Positions 62,744 to 64,000 of a stretch of DNA of 64,000 nucleotides are shown here, one piece after another. Each line of letters opens with the position of its first letter. The first letter of the stretch is position 1. Under the pieces are notes generated by a model that was given only the letters and a program-made list of their open reading frames with translations, searched no databases and had not been told where the DNA came from. This DNA is from Cohnella thailandensis (lineage in GTDB: Bacteria; Bacillota; Bacilli; Paenibacillales; Paenibacillaceae). The position numbers were made by a program, and so were the translations under genes. The DNA lies in assembly GCF_014212135.1 (NCBI RefSeq), contig NZ_JACJVQ010000006.1:372001-436000 (forward strand), written 5' to 3'.

Positions 62744-62978
62744 CTTGTTCTCCCTCTCTTCTATCTCTCTATTCTTTCCGTACTCTCTCCTGGCGAGGAA
62801 ACCCACAACCTCCTAATAATACCATTTTCGCCCACTTGTTTAAAAGCAGCCTACAGGGCCGTCATGTCACAATCGTGTTCTTACGAGTCATAAGAGTGGT
62901 AGTGAGCCCCTCCCCGGATTTCCTATGATGAGATCAAGAAATCATTCATTCGATCCATCACTAGAGAGGGGTTTTACG

Positions 62979-64000
62979 ATGTCTACCGAGATCAAATCCA
63001 TGAGCAAAAAAATCGCCCTGCCGCTCGGAGTCGTGCTCGCCGGCTCGCTGGTCCTGTCGGCTTGCGGAAGCAACGGCAACAGTAACAACGGCAACGAAGG
63101 GGCGGCGCCGTCCTCTAGCGCTCCGGCCAGCGAATCCGCCTCGGCCAGCCCAAGCGCCAGTGCGAGCGCGAGCGAGAGCGCAAGCCCGTCGGCGGAGGCT
63201 AACATGCCGGAGAAGCCGGCCGAGCTGACGATCTGGCCGGACGACAACGCGGATAAGCTCGACGTCATCAAGGGCTTCGCGGACAAGTACACGGAGAAGA
63301 CGGGCATCAAGATCAACATCCGGCCGGTGCCGATGAACGACCAGCCGGACACGCTGTCTCTCGACGGCCCGGCGGGCAAGGGGCCGGACCTGTTCTACCA
63401 GCCGGGCATCGGAGCCCTCGTCGTGAAGGGCCTCGTTCAACCGCTGAAGACGACCGAGGACGTACTCTCCACTTACACGCCGGAAGCGCTCGCCGCGCTG
63501 AGCCAGGACGGCACGCTGTACGGCCTGCCGCTCGTTACCGAGACGTACGCGCTCTTCTATAACAAGAAGCTCGTTCCTCAAGCGCCAGCCACTATCGCCG
63601 ACCTCGAGAAAATCATGCAGGAGCAGACGGACGCGAAGAAGCAGAAGTACGGCTTCCTGTTCGAAGCGACGAACTTCTACTACGCCTGGTCACTCATGGG
63701 CGGCAACGGCGGCTACATCTTCAAGGACAACGGCGGCAAGTTCGACGTGAACGACATCGGCCTCAACAAGGAAGGCGCGGTCGCGGGCGGCAAGCTGATC
63801 CAGGATTGGGTCGACAAGGGCTACATTCCGAAGGACGTGAACGGCGACATCGTGGGCGGCCTGTTCACGGCGGGCCAAGTCGGCGCCGTCATCAACGGTC
63901 CGTGGGCCGTGCAGGATTACAAGAAGCAGCTCGGCGACGACGTCGCGGTCGCTCCGCTGCCGACGCTGGCGAACGGCAACCGCCCGACCTCCTTCATCGG
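62979..64000 (+). CDS. maltose-type solute-binding lipoprotein (3' truncated)
   Basis: 340 residues are visible before the window ends. A lipoprotein signal ends in LSAC with Cys29, followed by an Asn/Ser/Ala/Glu-rich linker of about 45 residues. The mature part shows the MalE-like pattern ELTIWPDDNADKLDVIKGF, GPDLFYQPGIGALV, GLPLVTETYALFYNKKLV and AVINGPWAVQDYKK, so a maltose or maltodextrin-like sugar is probable. GAGAGGGG precedes ATG 62979. Permease genes would be expected downstream outside the window. Confidence 0.92.
   Translation, partial: MSTEIKSMSKKIALPLGVVLAGSLVLSACGSNGNSNNGNEGAAPSSSAPASESASASPSASASASESASPSAEANMPEKPAELTIWPDDNADKLDVIKGFADKYTEKTGIKINIRPVPMNDQPDTLSLDGPAGKGPDLFYQPGIGALVVKGLVQPLKTTEDVLSTYTPEALAALSQDGTLYGLPLVTETYALFYNKKLVPQAPATIADLEKIMQEQTDAKKQKYGFLFEATNFYYAWSLMGGNGGYIFKDNGGKFDVNDIGLNKEGAVAGGKLIQDWVDKGYIPKDVNGDIVGGLFTAGQVGAVINGPWAVQDYKKQLGDDVAVAPLPTLANGNRPTSFI

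Overview
The window is high-GC, densely coded DNA from an endospore-forming Gram-positive bacterium, most likely a member of the Paenibacillaceae (Paenibacillus or Cohnella type). The basis is an alpha/beta-type spore protein gene, YesN-type response regulators, Bacillus-style lipoprotein binding proteins, a DUF1540 gene, strong purine-rich ribosome binding sites and sigma-A promoters. No rRNA, tRNA, CRISPR array, phage gene or insertion sequence was recognised.

Layout. 1-5 kb: the 3' part of a YesN-type regulator, an orphan sugar-binding lipoprotein and a GH36 alpha-galactosidase. 5.0-6.0 kb: a gene-free block of palindromic tandem repeats with a period of about 51 bp. 6-12 kb: a cyclic-nucleotide-domain/transporter fusion, a DUF6492-like glycosyltransferase, an SNF-family symporter and a nucleoside hydrolase. 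12.3-16.4 kb: a three-gene operon (semialdehyde dehydrogenase, omega-aminotransferase, alanine dehydrogenase) that forms a self-contained beta-alanine degradation cycle. 16.4-23.5 kb: a membrane PAS histidine kinase, a YwnB-like oxidoreductase, a cytosolic HD-GYP/hybrid kinase/receiver operon and a spore protein. 23.5-31 kb: aldo/keto reductase and MFS exporter divergent from an HxlR regulator, a DUF3900 protein, a membrane alpha/beta hydrolase and a nitroreductase. 30.9-35.6 kb: a CheY-like receiver, a 1031-residue dual-kinase sensor and a receiver-BTAD regulator. 36-40.4 kb: acyl-CoA dehydrogenase, a TetM-like GTPase and a lipase-like hydrolase. 40.5-47.8 kb: a tightly coupled operon of a degenerate GGDEF-receiver protein, a HEAT-repeat membrane protein, a processive GT2 glycosyltransferase and a large secreted glycosidase-like protein, probably an exopolysaccharide system. 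48-57 kb: fumarase, a MarR-controlled heterodimeric ABC exporter, an aldose epimerase and a Na+/H+ antiporter. 57-61.7 kb: a GlnR/TnrA-type nitrogen operon (class I amidotransferase and ammonium transporter), DUF1540, purT and an Rrf2 regulator. 61.8-64 kb: two more 51-bp repeat arrays, a VanZ-like protein and the start of a second sugar-binding lipoprotein.

The most unusual features are: arrays of unrelated palindromic units that share a period of 50-51 bp; the putative exopolysaccharide operon; a sensor kinase whose first catalytic core has decayed while a second LytS-type core is intact; a transporter fused to a cyclic-nucleotide domain and a MalT-like helical region; and matching operator/promoter architecture at the Rrf2 gene and at a YwnB-like gene 42 kb away. 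All functional calls rest on reading motifs and context; no database search was run.
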